From NCBI GenBank assembly GCA_029776065.1, contig JARVJP010000009.1, positions 578,514 to 642,513 of the forward strand: DNA of 64,000 nt. Reading direction: 5' to 3'. The position numbers were made by a program, and so were the translations under genes. Position 1 is the stretch's first letter; each line of letters begins with the position of its first letter. Shown piece after piece: positions 9,070 through 18,047 of the stretch. The stretch is from Nitrososphaeria archaeon (lineage in GTDB: Archaea; Thermoproteota; Nitrososphaeria; JACIWG01). The notes under the pieces were generated by a model, which had not been told where the DNA came from, searched no databases, and was given only the letters and a program-made list of their open reading frames with translations.

Positions 9070-10347
9070 ATGCGATCGTCTTTGAATAAGATTGTATTCG
9101 TTATACTAGATGGTGTAGGCGATAAGCCTATACCTCAACTTAATTACACAACTACCTTAGAGTCGGCTTTAACACCTAACTTGGACTATTTTGCTAGGAA
9201 GTCTAGTGGAGGCTTGGTTTATAGCGTAGGTAAGGGGTTTGCACCAGAATCCGATGTCGCTGTTTATAGCATGTTAGGGTATAAGGTCAAAGAGGGGTAT
9301 GTAGGGAGGGGTGTTATTGAAGGGCTTGGCTCAGGGTTGGATTTTAAAGATGGGGACTTGGCTTTAAGAGGAAACTTCTCTACTGTAAGAGAGGATATGA
9401 CGATCGTCGATCGCCGTGTTGGCCGCTCTCTCACATCTAAGGAGGCGAAGGCTCTCTCTAACGTTTTGAACGAAAATATTAAGCTCTCTAACCAAGGGAA
9501 GAGTGTGGTTGTTAAGGCTACAATTGGTCATAGATGTGTTGTCCTCTTTAAGGCAAAAGATATTATGTTAAGTGATCAGATTACTAACACCGATCCTGCC
9601 TATATGAAGGTGCATGGGATGGGTGTTGTAGCCTCGTCAACAGAAGGATTGAAGGTGGCTAAATGTGAGCCTCTAAACGAGACCAAAGAAGCTAAAGTAT
9701 CTGCTCAGCTTGTCAACGAATTCACAGAACAGGTCTTCACGTTACTTGACAAACACCCGGTCAATAATAGACGGAGATCTGAAGGAAAACTGCCTGGGAA
9801 CATGATACTGTTAAGGGATGCAGGAAGTACTATTCCGAAGCTTACTCCATTAGAAAAATACTACGGCTTAAAGCCGGTGATCATCGCGGACATGCCTGTT
9901 GAGATAGGTATTGCGAAAACCTTAAATGCTGAAGTGTTCACTGTTGGCTCCCCATTGGATTTTAAATCAAAGGCTGAGAAAACCCTTGATCTTATAAAAG
10001 ACTTTGGGCTGGTCTACACACATCTGAAAGGCCCAGATGAGCCAGGTCACGATGGCGATTATATGGCAAAAAAGAAGGTTATAGAGGAAATAGATGAAAA
10101 GTTCTTTGGGTCTCTAAGACAAGGATTAGACTTAGATGAAGTGCTCTTAGTTGTGTCATCTGATCACGCTACACCTTGTACGCTAAAGGCGCACAGTGAC
10201 GATCCGGTGCCGTTTATAATCGCCTCTGAGGTCTTAAGTAGAGATAAAATTTGCAGATTCACGGAAAAAGAGTGTTCGAAGGGTAGGTTCGGGGTTCTAA
10301 AAGAGGGAAGTATGCTTCTGCCTTTAGTAAAGTCTCTTATGAAATGA
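9070..10347 (+). CDS. apgM: Cofactor-independent phosphoglycerate mutase, archaeal ApgM type
   Basis: Interconverts 2- and 3-phosphoglycerate in lower glycolysis; alkaline-phosphatase superfamily. Metal and phosphate motifs are VFVILDGVGDKP, FAPESDVAVYSMLGY (catalytic Ser within SDVAVYS), KGPDEPGHDGD and SSDHATPC. Length is about 425 residues, as in the family. An in-frame GTG at 9034 overlaps the amylase stop and would add twelve residues before MRSSLNK. I prefer ATG 9070 because the conserved region begins just after it and GGTAG lies upstream, but coupled initiation at 9034 is possible. Likely cotranscribed with GH57. Confidence 0.9.
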   Translation: MRSSLNKIVFVILDGVGDKPIPQLNYTTTLESALTPNLDYFARKSSGGLVYSVGKGFAPESDVAVYSMLGYKVKEGYVGRGVIEGLGSGLDFKDGDLALRGNFSTVREDMTIVDRRVGRSLTSKEAKALSNVLNENIKLSNQGKSVVVKATIGHRCVVLFKAKDIMLSDQITNTDPAYMKVHGMGVVASSTEGLKVAKCEPLNETKEAKVSAQLVNEFTEQVFTLLDKHPVNNRRRSEGKLPGNMILLRDAGSTIPKLTPLEKYYGLKPVIIADMPVEIGIAKTLNAEVFTVGSPLDFKSKAEKTLDLIKDFGLVYTHLKGPDEPGHDGDYMAKKKVIEEIDEKFFGSLRQGLDLDEVLLVVSSDHATPCTLKAHSDDPVPFIIASEVLSRDKICRFTEKECSKGRFGVLKEGSMLLPLVKSLMK

Positions 10348-10390
10348 CACCTTTCACATTTGAAAGTCTTAGAGTGGAACTGTTTCCTAT

Positions 10391-11176
10391 CTAGGGATAC
10401 TTCTTTTGTATCAGGTTTCTAATACATTCCACAGCGGTCTTCGCAGCCTCTTCTTCGCCCTTGACTTGAAATTCGCCTGTAACTCTGTTAGCGAAAACGG
10501 CTAAAACTGAGCCTGCGTTAAAATTATATATGTTGGCTAAGGTAAACAAGGTTGAAGTCTCCATTTCAAAGCATAAGACATTCACCTTTCCCAAGATGTT
10601 GATCAAATCTTTGTGTTCTGGAAGCATGTACTCGTTGAATCCCGGTCTTGACTGCCCCACATAAAACGAGTCTGTTGACGCGATTATCCCAACGTGGTGC
10701 TTGAAGTTTAACCTTTCTGCTGCGTTTTTCAACTCTATTAACACAGGGAGAGAGGCTACTGCAGGATACTCTGAGAAAATGTATGCCTTGCTCGTGCCAT
10801 CTAGCCTCACTGCTCCGGTTGCTATAACTAGGTCTCCGATTTTTAAATGAGCTTGTATTGCGCCACAGCTTCCCACTCTAATGAAGGTTCTCGCACCACA
10901 TGAGAGGAGTTCCTCTATTGCGATGGCTGTCGCAGGGCATCCTATTCCAGTAGAGCATACTGTAACCAGTTCTCCTTCGACATAGCCATTGTATACAGTA
11001 AACTCCCTGTGTTCAACGATTGGACGATGTTCTTTTAGAAGTTGCGCAATAACCTTTACTCTATCTGGGTCTCCTGGCAGTAAAACGTATCTTCCCACTT
11101 CGTCAGGGGCAACTCTGACGTGGTACATTTTACCTTTTTCAGTAATCGGCTTGGTTGCTGAGAAAATCTTTTCCAT
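10391..11176 (-). CDS. Nucleoside phosphorylase, uridine phosphorylase-like
   Basis: PNP/UDP family enzyme that cleaves a nucleoside with phosphate to the base and ribose 1-phosphate. Family marks are LLPGDPDRV near residue 34, GIGCPATAIAIEELL (about 78), the RVGSCGAIQ phosphate loop, and CFEMETSTLFTLA near the C-terminus (Met-Glu binds ribose). 261 residues is normal. The six-base gap from the upstream GTPase gene implies an operon. Choice of uridine over purine is by overall resemblance only. Confidence 0.86.
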   Translation of the reverse strand: MEKIFSATKPITEKGKMYHVRVAPDEVGRYVLLPGDPDRVKVIAQLLKEHRPIVEHREFTVYNGYVEGELVTVCSTGIGCPATAIAIEELLSCGARTFIRVGSCGAIQAHLKIGDLVIATGAVRLDGTSKAYIFSEYPAVASLPVLIELKNAAERLNFKHHVGIIASTDSFYVGQSRPGFNEYMLPEHKDLINILGKVNVLCFEMETSTLFTLANIYNFNAGSVLAVFANRVTGEFQVKGEEEAAKTAVECIRNLIQKKYP

Positions 11177-11181
11177 TTGTA

Positions 11182-12495
11182 CTAAATATTTTGGAGAATG
11201 TTAATTAACCTTTCTTTTAGGAGTTCTTCTCCGACCTCTTTTGCCTCAAACCAGACCCTTGCTACTGGCTGATTAATGCTGATAACCTTTGAAATGTTGG
11301 ATGGTGTGCCTAGGACTACTGCGTCACATTCAACTCTGGAAATCGACTTCTCTAAATCTTCTAGTTGTTCTGAGCTATATCCTAGTGCTGGCATGACAGA
11401 GCCTATATGAGGGAACCTTTGAAAAGCTTCTTTTATGCTACCTACGGATCTATCCCTTGGGTCAACGAGTGTTGCGCCTAGCTTCTTAGAAATAAAAGCT
11501 CCAACTGCTTCAGATAATCCGCCATGGGTGATGGTTGGGCCATCTTCTACTACTAGAACCTTCTTTCCTTTAACGAGTTCAGGTTTATCTAATTTGGCTT
11601 CAGAGCTGGTCTTCACAACTAATGCGTTAGGTACTTCCCTCTTGGCTATCTTCTCAAGCTTACCTATGTTCCCCATTGGAGAGACGTTTACCTTGTTAAT
11701 AACTATCACATCCGCCGATCTAAAGTTCACTTCACCAGGGAAGCTCGAGAGCGTGTCTTCAAATCTGAAGGGGTCTGCTACACAAATGTTTATTGTAGGT
11801 TTATAGAAGGGCATGTCGTTGTTCCCCCCGTCCCAGATTATAACATCGCCTTCTTTCTCCACCTCTTTTAATACCTTCATATAATCTACTCCTGCAAATA
11901 CTGTAGTCCCTGTATCAATGTGCTGCTCGTATTCTTCTCTTTCCTCTATGGTAATGTTATACTTTGCTAAGTCTTCATATGTCTCAAATCTTTGAACTAT
12001 CTTGTTAAGGTCGCCATAGGGCATTGGGTGGCGGACTACTACAGGTTTTTTGCCAATAGACTTTATTATCGAAGACACATACCTAGATATTGTGCTTTTA
12101 CCTGCCCCTGTTCTTGTAGCTACTATTGAAATCACTGGTTTCTTGGACTTGAGTTCTGTGTCCTTGGGCCCAAGGAGGTGGAATGACGCACCTGCCGCCA
12201 TAGCCTTAGATGCTAAGTTCATAACATGTTGGTGAGAAACGTCGCTATAAGAGAAGTAAACGTCTTGAACTCCATGTTTCTTTATCAACTCCACCATTTT
12301 TTCTTCATCGTAGATAGGTATTCCTTTAGGGTACATTCTCCCTGAAACCTTTGGGGGGTACTTTCTGTTTGATATGTAAGGTATCTGTGTTGCTGTGAAA
12401 GCAATGACCTTGAAATGTTTATTGTTCCGGAAAAACACGTTAAAGTTGTGAAAGTCTCTTCCTGCCGCGCCTAGAATAATAGCTTTACGTGGCAT
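11182..12495 (-). CDS. Cyclic 2,3-diphosphoglycerate synthetase-like GTPase
   Basis: Resembles the CPGS family, which makes the thermoprotectant cyclic 2,3-diphosphoglycerate in some methanogens; many homologues in other archaea are uncharacterised. An N-terminal Rossmann-like segment (GAAGRDFHNFN) precedes a P-loop, ATRTGAGKST, near residue 133, then IWDGGNNDMPFYKP and VINKVN (GTP-binding-like). At 437 residues it is full length. It sits directly upstream of the nucleoside phosphorylase and near apgM, which makes the 2- and 3-phosphoglycerate pool. No 2-phosphoglycerate kinase is in the window. Confidence 0.78.
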   Translation of the reverse strand: MPRKAIILGAAGRDFHNFNVFFRNNKHFKVIAFTATQIPYISNRKYPPKVSGRMYPKGIPIYDEEKMVELIKKHGVQDVYFSYSDVSHQHVMNLASKAMAAGASFHLLGPKDTELKSKKPVISIVATRTGAGKSTISRYVSSIIKSIGKKPVVVRHPMPYGDLNKIVQRFETYEDLAKYNITIEEREEYEQHIDTGTTVFAGVDYMKVLKEVEKEGDVIIWDGGNNDMPFYKPTINICVADPFRFEDTLSSFPGEVNFRSADVIVINKVNVSPMGNIGKLEKIAKREVPNALVVKTSSEAKLDKPELVKGKKVLVVEDGPTITHGGLSEAVGAFISKKLGATLVDPRDRSVGSIKEAFQRFPHIGSVMPALGYSSEQLEDLEKSISRVECDAVVLGTPSNISKVISINQPVARVWFEAKEVGEELLKERLINILQNI

Positions 12496-12695
12496 AAAGG
12501 GTCGTGGTTTAGTCGCCCTCTCCTTTATAAAAAGCTTCTTAGAATCGCTGTTTTAATCAGATCTCTTTATATGCTTTGATGCCAGGATATATTAGTAGGG
12601 GTTTGAAGATGGCTTTATCTATTAACATCTTTTGCGATGATTAGCCTCCTATTGCTTTCTTTGTTGCCTCACATATTGGATAGGGTGTTATAGAA

Positions 12696-12709
12696 ATGTT
12701 CTAGAACAT
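12696..12709. promoter_or_regulatory. Perfect 14-bp palindrome, probable operator
   Basis: ATGTTCTAGAACAT is a perfect palindrome lying six bases upstream of the TATA element at 12716. This is the usual place for an activator or BRE-overlapping repressor site. It belongs to the small RNA candidate, since no protein gene starts downstream on this strand. Confidence 0.55.
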
Positions 12710-12715
12710 ACGGTG

Positions 12716-12722
12716 TTATATA
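12716..12722 (+). promoter_or_regulatory. TATA element of the small RNA candidate
   Basis: TTATATA preceded by a G-rich BRE-like CGGTG. It predicts a transcription start near 12740-12747, exactly where a G-run and the first hairpin begin. Confidence 0.5.
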
Positions 12723-12739
12723 CTCTATTAATTATTGTG

Positions 12740-12840
12740 GGGGTGAAGGTCTGCCTTCATCAGTCATATCAATCATGTGTGTGGCTGGTGGGCTTGAGTC
12801 GAACCAGAACCACACACAAAGAATTTATTTTATTATCTTA
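12740..12840 (+). ncRNA. Candidate structured small RNA in a gene-free gap
   Basis: The 358-base gap 12496-12853 holds no convincing protein gene. After the palindrome and TATA element come hairpin 1 (TGAAGG, loop TCTG, CCTTCA; 12744-12759) and hairpin 2. Hairpin 2 has arms TGTGTGTGG (12776-12784) and CCACACACA (12810-12818) around an inner CTGGT/ACCAG stem, a 13-base loop and an AA bulge. A T-rich tract (12823-12840) then resembles an archaeal terminator. Promoter, structure and end suggest an RNA of about 100 bases. I recognise no known family. The 5' part of the gap (12496-12690) shows nothing except a second TATA-like TTTATATGC near 12562. Confidence 0.45.
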
Positions 12841-12853
12841 GTTCTATTGCTTT

Positions 12854-13540
12854 TTAGAGTTCGTCAGCTACCCTCTTGTACTCTGGCAATAGTTCACGAT
12901 AGCTTATAGGTGTTGTTCCCATTACTATTGAATTAAGTACTACGCCCCCGCACCCTATTTTGTTTAGTAGTTTTAGATCGGTTGCTTCGATGAACTTCTG
13001 GGTTGGCACGATGACAGGTTTAACTGATCTTTTTCTAATTAGAATGTAGTTTGTTATATCGAATAATGTTAACGGTAGTCTGAATACGGATTGTGTCATA
13101 ATCGACGCCTCTATTGCGCCTACCTTCCCATCATGCGATAGTATCTCCACCTGCTCTAGGACGTATCCGCTTCCTACAGAGACTATCTTGTCCATTCTAT
13201 CATCGTTGTAAATATATGAAGGCATATGATGTGCCATCATCTTCACGTAGTCGACTCCTATTCCCACAACCTTCTCCCATTCTTCTTTGCTTATCATCGG
13301 GGTATCCCCGATCTGAACTCCTACGGGTATATTGACGGCGCCAATTACCTCCCTTATAGCGGACTCTTCGAGGTCTATTCCTCCGAATCTTATCGCAGAA
13401 GCTGTGTCCTCGAAGTTCAAGTGGACTTCTATAGCGTCAACTCCGGATTCTTCTGATGCGGTTGCAAGTTCCATGCTGTTTGTGTTAAGACTTGATATCA
13501 AAGTGAATTTTCTTTTAAGGAGTTCTACAGTTCTGCTCAA
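12854..13540 (-). CDS. Predicted TIM-barrel protein of unknown function
   Basis: 228 residues with the repeating beta-strand/helix pattern of a TIM barrel: SGVDAIEVHLN, VNIPVGVQIGDTP, IGVDYVKMM, VGAIEASIM, VKPVIVPTQK and GCGGVVLNSIVMG. The last Gly-Gly strand resembles a phosphate-binding loop. I do not recognise a specific family, and BtpA-like or dihydroorotate dehydrogenase-like relatives are only analogies. It follows the D-aminoacylase gene by 78 bases on the same strand, so it may act in the same pathway. Confidence 0.75.
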   Translation of the reverse strand: MSRTVELLKRKFTLISSLNTNSMELATASEESGVDAIEVHLNFEDTASAIRFGGIDLEESAIREVIGAVNIPVGVQIGDTPMISKEEWEKVVGIGVDYVKMMAHHMPSYIYNDDRMDKIVSVGSGYVLEQVEILSHDGKVGAIEASIMTQSVFRLPLTLFDITNYILIRKRSVKPVIVPTQKFIEATDLKLLNKIGCGGVVLNSIVMGTTPISYRELLPEYKRVADEL

Positions 13541-13618
13541 CCTCGATTTGCCTCGCCATCGAAATAATATACTTTCTTGTTCTTAAATATTCTCTAAAAT
13601 TATTTTTTGAAACTGGTC

Positions 13619-15259
13619 TCAGTTTCTCCTTATCACCCTCCCAGGTCTTTTGTTGGTGTGTTTTCCATGTTCAACAACTGTCTCCCCGTTTATAATCACA
13701 TATTCTACTCCTCTTGGGTTTTTAAAGGGATTTCTGTAGGTAGCTGTGTCTTGTATTTTGTCTGCGTCGAATATAACGATGTCAGCAAATGCCCCCTTTT
13801 CAATGATTCCTCTATCCTTTAGTTTTATTCGTTGGGCAGGTAGCGTTGTGACCCTTCTTACGGCTTCTTCTAAGCTTAGAACTTTGCAGCCTTCTTCTTC
13901 GGGTAGTGTCTTTAGGGTTTCTCCTCTAACGTACTTTCTGAAAAGAAGTGGGAATGTTCCAAAAGCCCTTGGATGCTGAAAACCTTGCTCTCTCCTATGC
14001 TTTCTAGGAATCGAATAAAGGTCTGATCCTATGGTTGAATTTCTATTTTGTATTACCATTCTAATATCTTCTTCTTTATGTGATTGCGCCATTATAGAGG
14101 GGATCGGTGCACCCATGCTTAGAAGGTCGAAGACCAATTCGAATGGCTCTTTCTTTTCTATTGATGCCACTTCTTTTATGGTCTTTCCCTCAAACTCTTT
14201 CGCATTTGGGCATGATAGGATTTTGATCTTATCCCACAATTTATCCTTCGCTAGGGCACTAGTGGTTAGCTCCCTCTCTGAATTAAGTATCTCTTCTTTT
14301 ATCTTCTCCCTAGTCTTTTTATCCTGCATTCTATGTGAAATCTGATCAGGTCCGCCTTCGCAGGCCCAGTTCGGGAGCAGGGTGTATAGTGAGGTAGCGC
14401 TCCACAGGTAGGGTATAACGTCGAATCCGATGTCTAACCCTTTTCTCGTTGCTGTTTCTATTAGGTTCAGAGCCTTTTCCTGTTCTCCCCAAGCTGGATA
14501 GTGAGTTTCAATATGGGATATCTGTGTTCTCACTCCTGATTTGGAGGTGATCTTTATTGCCTCTACCACACCGTCAAGGTATCCAAGTGATTCTTTTCTT
14601 GTATGGGTAGCGTATATTCCTTCGAACCTAGCTACCTCCTTACATAGCTCTACAATCTCCTCGGTTTCTGCGTAGCAGCCTGGTGGATAAGCTAGCCCTG
14701 AGGACATGCCGAAGGCTCCTGCCTCCATAGCATCAGACACCATCTTCCTCATGTAGGTGAGTTCTTCTTCGGTTGGTTGCCTGTTCTCTATCCCTAACAT
14801 GTTAATTCTTATCGTACCATGTCCGACTAGAGGGGCTACGTTAATAGATAAGCCTGATTCTTCAAGGCGTGAAAGGTATTCTTGATACGTCCTCCACTTT
14901 ATTTTGATTTCTCTGAGTGGGAATAACCAATTTTTCAGTAATAGATCCAACTTGTCATCTACTATTGGAGCTAAACTGTACCCACAATTACCTGTTACTG
15001 TGGTGGTTATCCCTTGTCGTACTAGGTTATCTGCTCTTCCATCCAACAAGAGGGTGCTGTCTGAGTGATCATGTATGTTCACAAAGCCTGGGGCAACTAT
15101 TAAGCCATCAGCGTCTATTACACGGTCTGCTTTAGGTTGTGCGTTGGTTATTTCATTTATTTTATCATCTGTGATATATATGTTTGCCTTGAATAGGGAG
15201 CTACCTGTTCCATTAGCGATCTTCCCGTTTTTTATCAATAAACTTTTTTTGAAGTCCAC
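13619..15259 (-). CDS. N-acyl-D-amino-acid deacylase (D-aminoacylase), copy 1
   Basis: Amidohydrolase-superfamily enzyme that removes acyl groups from N-acyl-D-amino acids. Features: LIKNGKIANGTGSSLF at the start, the metal motif GFVNIHDHSDST (HxHSD variant with D in between, as in the family), GNCGYSLAPI, GMSSGLAYPPG, HTRKES and ISHIETHY, then IGSDLYSIPR and the closing NPFKNPRGVEYVIINGE. 546 residues is full length. It is about 45% similar by eye to the copy at 23694-25406. Together they suggest use of D-amino-acid-containing peptides or cell-wall debris. Annotated relatives also include dihydroorotase-like enzymes, so the substrate is uncertain. Confidence 0.85.
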   Translation of the reverse strand: MDFKKSLLIKNGKIANGTGSSLFKANIYITDDKINEITNAQPKADRVIDADGLIVAPGFVNIHDHSDSTLLLDGRADNLVRQGITTTVTGNCGYSLAPIVDDKLDLLLKNWLFPLREIKIKWRTYQEYLSRLEESGLSINVAPLVGHGTIRINMLGIENRQPTEEELTYMRKMVSDAMEAGAFGMSSGLAYPPGCYAETEEIVELCKEVARFEGIYATHTRKESLGYLDGVVEAIKITSKSGVRTQISHIETHYPAWGEQEKALNLIETATRKGLDIGFDVIPYLWSATSLYTLLPNWACEGGPDQISHRMQDKKTREKIKEEILNSERELTTSALAKDKLWDKIKILSCPNAKEFEGKTIKEVASIEKKEPFELVFDLLSMGAPIPSIMAQSHKEEDIRMVIQNRNSTIGSDLYSIPRKHRREQGFQHPRAFGTFPLLFRKYVRGETLKTLPEEEGCKVLSLEEAVRRVTTLPAQRIKLKDRGIIEKGAFADIVIFDADKIQDTATYRNPFKNPRGVEYVIINGETVVEHGKHTNKRPGRVIRRN

Positions 15260-15389
15260 ATTCCTTGTCCCATGTTATTAGACCTTTAAACTTTCCTGAA
15301 TAACTACATAACACTTTAATTGGTTATGCAAAGTTGAAGTTAACCTTCGTTTTAGAGTAGAATTTTATATTCGTTATTCAATAAATCTT

Positions 15390-17945
15390 TTATACAATTG
15401 TTTTATCAACTAAGTTGAAGTTGGGTTCAACTCTCTCTCCTGCTAGTATTCGGCCGAAGACTTCTAGCGCTCCATGCTTATGTAACATTTTATTATTATT
15501 CCCGCACTGATACGAATACGTACATCTGGGGCATCCGCTTTCCTCAGTGCAGTTACATTCTTCAAGTATCCTTTTTCCTCTTTTGAGCCCATCAGCGAGT
15601 CTGTCATATAGTAGCTTAGAGGCGCCATTTCCACCTTCTGTGCCATCGTAAACAAATATCAAACCTGTAGCTCCAATAGACACCCCTCCCATGTCGTTTG
15701 CTCCTCCTCCTGTTATCATATTCGACCCCTCGATTATCACATGCTCTGTTGCATGGAAGCTACTTACGAGAACCTCTTCACCTAATGCGATGTCATGTTT
15801 GGTCTTCTCCTCTAAAACCGTCTGAGGCGTGGGTGCTCTAAAAGCGAATCCCTTAGTTTCGTATTCATATTCAACTGGATTTTCTAATAGCACTTGCTCT
15901 CCTCTCTTATCTTCCCCGATTCTGTTTTGCATATAACCGTATATGATCTTCTTTATCTTTAGATCGCAGAAAGATACTGTTAACCCGTATTCTTCTTTTC
16001 TCTCATTCACCCTTAAGATAGTGGGTTCCACTGTCCCTAAAGCCTTAGTGTAGTATGGGTAGTCCCTAGGCAGCTTTTCTAGGTACGCTGACCACTTTCC
16101 TCCTGTATGTTTTAGTTCTTTACTTAGGTAATTTTCTCCCCCATGCATGTATATCGCATCCTTGTGAAGCTCACTAATACCAACTACCACTTCTCTGGAG
16201 CCGATCCTCTTCCCATTAAAAAATATGTCTATTGAACTGCCAATACCTCTTATGCTCGTTTTTAAGACCTCTCTTCTTCCCTCCTTTGTCGGGTAAGCAA
16301 CCCCGTTTACTATTGAAATCTTTTCTTCTTCTTCAAGTTTCTCTACGATGTCTCTATCATGTAGTTCTTCTCCTTTTTTCAATGGTTTGTCACAGACTGC
16401 TGATAGAATTTGTGCACGTCTAACCAATGGGTTTAGAGGGTCAACATAGCATGCGGAAACATCCTCAAAGTAATCATTAGGGTGATTCTTATAGTAGCTA
16501 CTTATAGGATCGTCTTCCCTTAATACAAGAAGCACAATACTTTCTTGCCCCCTCCTTCCAGCTCTTCCAGCCCTTTGTATTAGCTTGGTCACGTTTACAA
16601 TATCTGAGATTATAGCATCGACATGGCCGATGTCTATTCCAAGCTCGAGTGTTGGTGTTGAAATTAACACGTCGGTCTCCCCTTCTTTAAACCTTTTTTC
16701 AACTCTCTCTCTAAACTCCCTAGTAAGCCCTGCTCTATGAATTTCACTGTTAACCCCTTCCTTTCTAGCGTGCCTTAGGAGTAGTTCAGCGTCTGTATGC
16801 CCATTTGAGAAGGCTAAGACTTTGAACTTGTTACGTACAAGTTCCTTTAAAGCGTTGGCACGTAACGCTCTACCAGAAACCAAAGAAGGATACATCATTA
16901 TAAAGTGTGTTTCCCCATGTCTTCCCTGCTCCTCCTCTACTACTTCGAACTTTCTCCCAAAGAGTTTTTCACAAAACTCCCTCGGGTTAAATATTGTCGC
17001 TGAAGAAGCAATAATCTGTAGCTCTCCAGTGAACCTTTCTAGTCTTTTTACTATATGGTGTATGTGTGCTCCAAAGCTTCCAACGTAGTTATGAACTTCA
17101 TCTACTACTAACGTTTTAACGGATTTAAAGAGTTTAGAGTATCTAGTGTTTAACGCTAGGTGGAGGTGTATTATGTCGAAGTTTGTTATTATGGCGTCAG
17201 GTTGGTTTTCATAGTATCTCTCGCGTTCTTTTCTTTTTGTGTCGCCATCGAATACACCGACTGTTAAACCTAAACCTTCTGCTAATCTCTCTAGTCTTTC
17301 CTTCTGGTCTCTAGCTAACGCTTTTGTTGGGTAAACAAACAATATCTTTGTACCTCCATTTTTGGTGTCAGATCTTTCTGCTTCAAACTCTAATCTTGCT
17401 TTAAGAAGTGTTGGAATAGTGAATGCCTCTGTTTTGCCGCTTCCTGTCGGTGCGACGAGGACGATGTTTTCACCCGTAAGGATCCTTCTTATCGCTTCTA
17501 CTTGGAACTTAAATAGCCTCTCAAAAATATTTTTTTCTAGCCATTTCCCATATTCTCCTTTAATGATTTCCGATACCCTAGGTCCTTGTTCAGGTGTCTG
17601 TTCTCTAAAAAACTTGTAGCTTACAAGGTATGCTTTTCTCTCTTTGAGTAGCCTTTGGACGGTTGGATTGAGCTTATTTAATTCTAACTTGTGTTTGGAG
17701 ACCTCCTGCTCAACCTCCTTTAAGCTTCTTACAATCGCTTTGTCTCTATCTGGGCGGTACTCTGATTTTATCTTCTCTCCTTTTTTATCATATTCTATCA
17801 TCAGCTTTAGATAAGCCCTTTCAAGCCTTTTCTCTTTGCTTGAGAAGATGAACCCACATTCTGGGCAGTAGATACTGTAATATCCTTCGCTAGTTCTATC
17901 AGATGCTAGATCTGCTTTGCATAGAGGGCACTTTAAAGGAGGCAA
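15390..17945 (-). CDS. DEAD/DEAH helicase of the Hrq1/MrfA type with N-terminal zinc ribbon and DUF1998
   Basis: Superfamily 2 helicase of 851 residues. An N-terminal zinc ribbon (CPLC near 6-9, CPEC near 28-31) is followed by RecA domain 1 with VAPTGSGKTEAF (Walker A) and VVDEVHNYVG (DEVH Walker B), then SSATI. RecA domain 2 has STPTLELGIDIGHVDAII and QRAGRAGRRG. The C-terminal DUF1998 region ends in a four-cysteine cluster, CNC...CPRC...C near 800-825, as in MrfA, whose bacterial member repairs mitomycin adducts. Role here is probably DNA repair. The extra N-terminal zinc ribbon is an archaeal feature of this subfamily by my reading. Confidence 0.88.
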   Translation of the reverse strand: MPPLKCPLCKADLASDRTSEGYYSIYCPECGFIFSSKEKRLERAYLKLMIEYDKKGEKIKSEYRPDRDKAIVRSLKEVEQEVSKHKLELNKLNPTVQRLLKERKAYLVSYKFFREQTPEQGPRVSEIIKGEYGKWLEKNIFERLFKFQVEAIRRILTGENIVLVAPTGSGKTEAFTIPTLLKARLEFEAERSDTKNGGTKILFVYPTKALARDQKERLERLAEGLGLTVGVFDGDTKRKERERYYENQPDAIITNFDIIHLHLALNTRYSKLFKSVKTLVVDEVHNYVGSFGAHIHHIVKRLERFTGELQIIASSATIFNPREFCEKLFGRKFEVVEEEQGRHGETHFIMMYPSLVSGRALRANALKELVRNKFKVLAFSNGHTDAELLLRHARKEGVNSEIHRAGLTREFRERVEKRFKEGETDVLISTPTLELGIDIGHVDAIISDIVNVTKLIQRAGRAGRRGQESIVLLVLREDDPISSYYKNHPNDYFEDVSACYVDPLNPLVRRAQILSAVCDKPLKKGEELHDRDIVEKLEEEEKISIVNGVAYPTKEGRREVLKTSIRGIGSSIDIFFNGKRIGSREVVVGISELHKDAIYMHGGENYLSKELKHTGGKWSAYLEKLPRDYPYYTKALGTVEPTILRVNERKEEYGLTVSFCDLKIKKIIYGYMQNRIGEDKRGEQVLLENPVEYEYETKGFAFRAPTPQTVLEEKTKHDIALGEEVLVSSFHATEHVIIEGSNMITGGGANDMGGVSIGATGLIFVYDGTEGGNGASKLLYDRLADGLKRGKRILEECNCTEESGCPRCTYSYQCGNNNKMLHKHGALEVFGRILAGERVEPNFNLVDKTIV

Positions 17946-18047
17946 CCTTAGTTAGGCTATTTATTGTTGTTTAGAAAAACCTTTTGCTCTTTATGTAACT
18001 ATGCCATCATGTAGGCCTAATACGCTACCATAGAGCCTCTTCTCTGT

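Noticed and set aside
12776-12818. The inner part of hairpin 2, read on the minus strand, contains a TTCGACT segment like a tRNA T-loop.
   Set aside because: The five bases on each side (TCTGG and CAAGC) do not pair, and no acceptor, D or anticodon arm can be built.
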